The translations under genes were made by a program, and so were the position numbers. From positions 62,001-126,000 of the forward strand of contig JAQFVV010013341.1 in NCBI GenBank assembly GCA_028023455.1: a stretch of DNA of 64,000 bases, written 5' to 3'. How positions within the stretch are numbered: position 1 is the first letter of the stretch; each line of letters begins with the position of its first letter. Source of the DNA: Epiperipatus broadwayi. Taxonomy: Eukaryota > Onychophora > Udeonychophora > Euonychophora > Peripatidae. This document shows, one piece after another, positions 45,401 to 48,400 of the stretch. The notes below the pieces were generated by a model. That model was not told the DNA's origin. It worked only from the letters and a program-made list of their open reading frames with translations, and did no database searches.

Positions 45401-48400
45401 AATTTCAACAAACCTCATTAATCAGGCAAATATAACCTGTTCTGAAAGCAGACTAATAAATAGTCAATTATAACTTCCAGAATGTAAAAACAGACTTAAT
45501 AAATAGTAATTCATAACTTCAAAATTCATTATAAAGTATTATTATTGTTATATCTAGAGCTCGTAAATAAGCTGTTAAAAAGTTTTGCAGAATATCCCCA
45601 ACTCCAGACCGGTTTCTGCTACTGGCTTCCTCAATGAGGTGCTAGGATATTCAAGCATTAGATTAAAAATAGCATGACAAGCCCAGCACTTTATCTAATG
45701 GATAATTCTTAAGTAGAAAATCTGAAATTTTCAGATTCATATGTCTTCCAATCCAGCTATCTAACTTAAATAGCTATATGGGACTGAACCAAGTTCAGAT
45801 AGACCATATATTAATAACTTTAGCAATATAAAATCACCAAAGCCTTAATAGCAAAAAAAAAAAAAATTACAAAGAAATCAAATCATATGACACCTATATA
45901 TGGTGTATCTGAACTTATTTAAGTTAGATATCTGGATTGGAAGACATATGAATGTCTGAAAATTTCAGATTTTCAAATTAATAGTTATCCATTAGATAAA
46001 GTTCTGGTTTGTCCTGGTATTTTTAATCTAATGCTTGAATATCATAGCACCTTACTGAGGAAGCCAGTAGCAGAAACCGGTCTGGGGTTTGGGATATTCT
46101 GCAAAGCCTGTTAAGAGCTTATTTACGAGCTCTAGATATGACATTTGTAATATAAGCTTGTTAAATTAGATCATAAGTCATATGACTTGATTTCTTTGTA
46201 ATTTTATTTTTTTGCTATTAAGGCTTTGGCGATTTTATATTACTAAAGTGGTTCAGACCCATATGGCTATTTAAGTTAGATAGCTGGATTAGAAGACATA
46301 TGAATGTCTGAAAATTTCAGATTTTCTATTTAATAGTTATCCATTAGATAAAGTGCTGGGCTTGTCCTGGTATTTTTAATCTAATGCTTGAATATCCTAG
46401 CACCTCACTGAGGAAGCCAGTAGCAGAAACCGGTCTGGAGATATTCTGCAAAGCTTGTTAAGAGCTTATTTACGAGCTGTAGATATAACATTTATAATAC
46501 AAGCTTGTTAAATTAGATCATGTGTCATATGATTTGATTTCTTTGTAATTATAAAGTATATATTTACTAAGACAATAAAGTCAATTGCTCAAGGCTTTAA
46601 TAGGTTTATAATGTATTTTGTCAAAATCCTATTACTTTTTTTCCCACTCGACATATTAATACTACCGATTTTTTTATTAGAAACTTTGCAACTACTTTTT
46701 CAAGAAAAGGTTGATGCTGAATGTAAAATTCAGATATTTTTTGATTTTATAATTAAATCAACTACATTGTTATAGCCAGATATTACAAATATTTGAAAAA
46801 CTAACATGATATTCATATATATTATAACGATCGAAATGAAAGTGAAGATCGAATCTAACCGCAAACTACGATATCTGCTCTACAAGGCGCCATCTAGGCA
46901 TTTAAACCTAGAAAAATTTATAGAGTAGGCAGATACGCGCTGTTAAGATTCCACTTTATTTAAATATTCAGATCGTTAGCCCAAGTCACTAGCTCAGTGG
47001 AGTAGCAGAGATAATAAAATATAAATTTTACATCTTAAATATAAAAGAGTAAAAGCCACTGCCAGAAATTAACACATAAAAATATTTATTTACGCACATA
47101 TAAAATAACATTTAAATTTTGAGGAATAAATTCACCATTTTAGATTTTTCTATTAATCTTTAGTTTTACATTTAAGTAAATTACAACCATGAGTTTAATA
47201 TTTATTTAGGGAGTCGAGTATGAATAGACTACATAGATCTGCATTTGAAAAGAAAATATTCTTCCCTGATTTAACCTTAGGGAACAAATTTCGCAATCAA
47301 ACCGGCGCCAATCCATCTGATACATTTATGTATTCAATGTAACATGAAAATACAACGACACAAAATACTATACTGTCAGGAATGTACATCTGAACAGGAA
47401 GTAGAATTAGAGAAGACATTGTCTCTCACCAACAGGAATGTCACATCTGTTGGCGAGTAGAACAATAAACATAAAACTCCATAGGAATGGACTGCGGTCC
47501 TTTGCCATCTTACAAACCCATCCATAGGCAAACAGAAGGTGTGTGGCGTATATATATAATCCTGCCCGTAGCGGATCTCATACTACATCTACAATTACAC
47601 AAATATATCCAATCCATTGAACCAATTCAACTACGAAATGAATAACCTAAGATTACCCTCCCTTAATATAACTTTACAAAACTATATAGCCATTCACGCC
47701 CGACTTAAATTTAACATTTAAATACGTTCGCACAGATTATTTTTATAAATTTGTTTTTAAAATGTTGAGTATAGATCGGCTGCACAGATTCCACGGTCAA
47801 AAACATCCAAATTAAACACAATCGATCAAAATACAAAATCATCGATAACGTCAATTGCAAAGGGAATACACAAGGCCCCATGGCATTCATCGTAAGATGC
47901 CCGCATTAACATCGTTGATCTATATATTCTAATCAAATGTGAAAACTTCAACATAATCAACTGCTAACGAATCTATGCAACGTCTATACCCAACCTAAAT
48001 TTCATCATTTAAAATTTAAACAATAAACAATTTATACAATAAGAAAAAAAAAATGGAAATGATTTTTATCAATCGGAAAACATATAAAATTAAACATTAT
48101 TAATTTGATTTTAAACTTAAAAAAGTCAGATGGAAGTTCATAAGCTTGAACGAAAGTTCTTAATTATTTTTAAATTTAGAGTTCATGTCAATATAGCTTA
48201 CGGTAGAAGAGTCCAAGTTTCTGCTTTTAATTCCCGCGACGCCTCCATTGGAAGATAATGTTCTGGAGATGGCAATAGCTGGTTCAAGGTATCACAGTCT
48301 TTTCCTTTTTTAAATAGAGTGTGGTATGTGCGTCCTACCACAACTCTCAAACACACAACGCTGGAACTCTCAGAAAAAACTGTATTTCCCTTTTTATATT

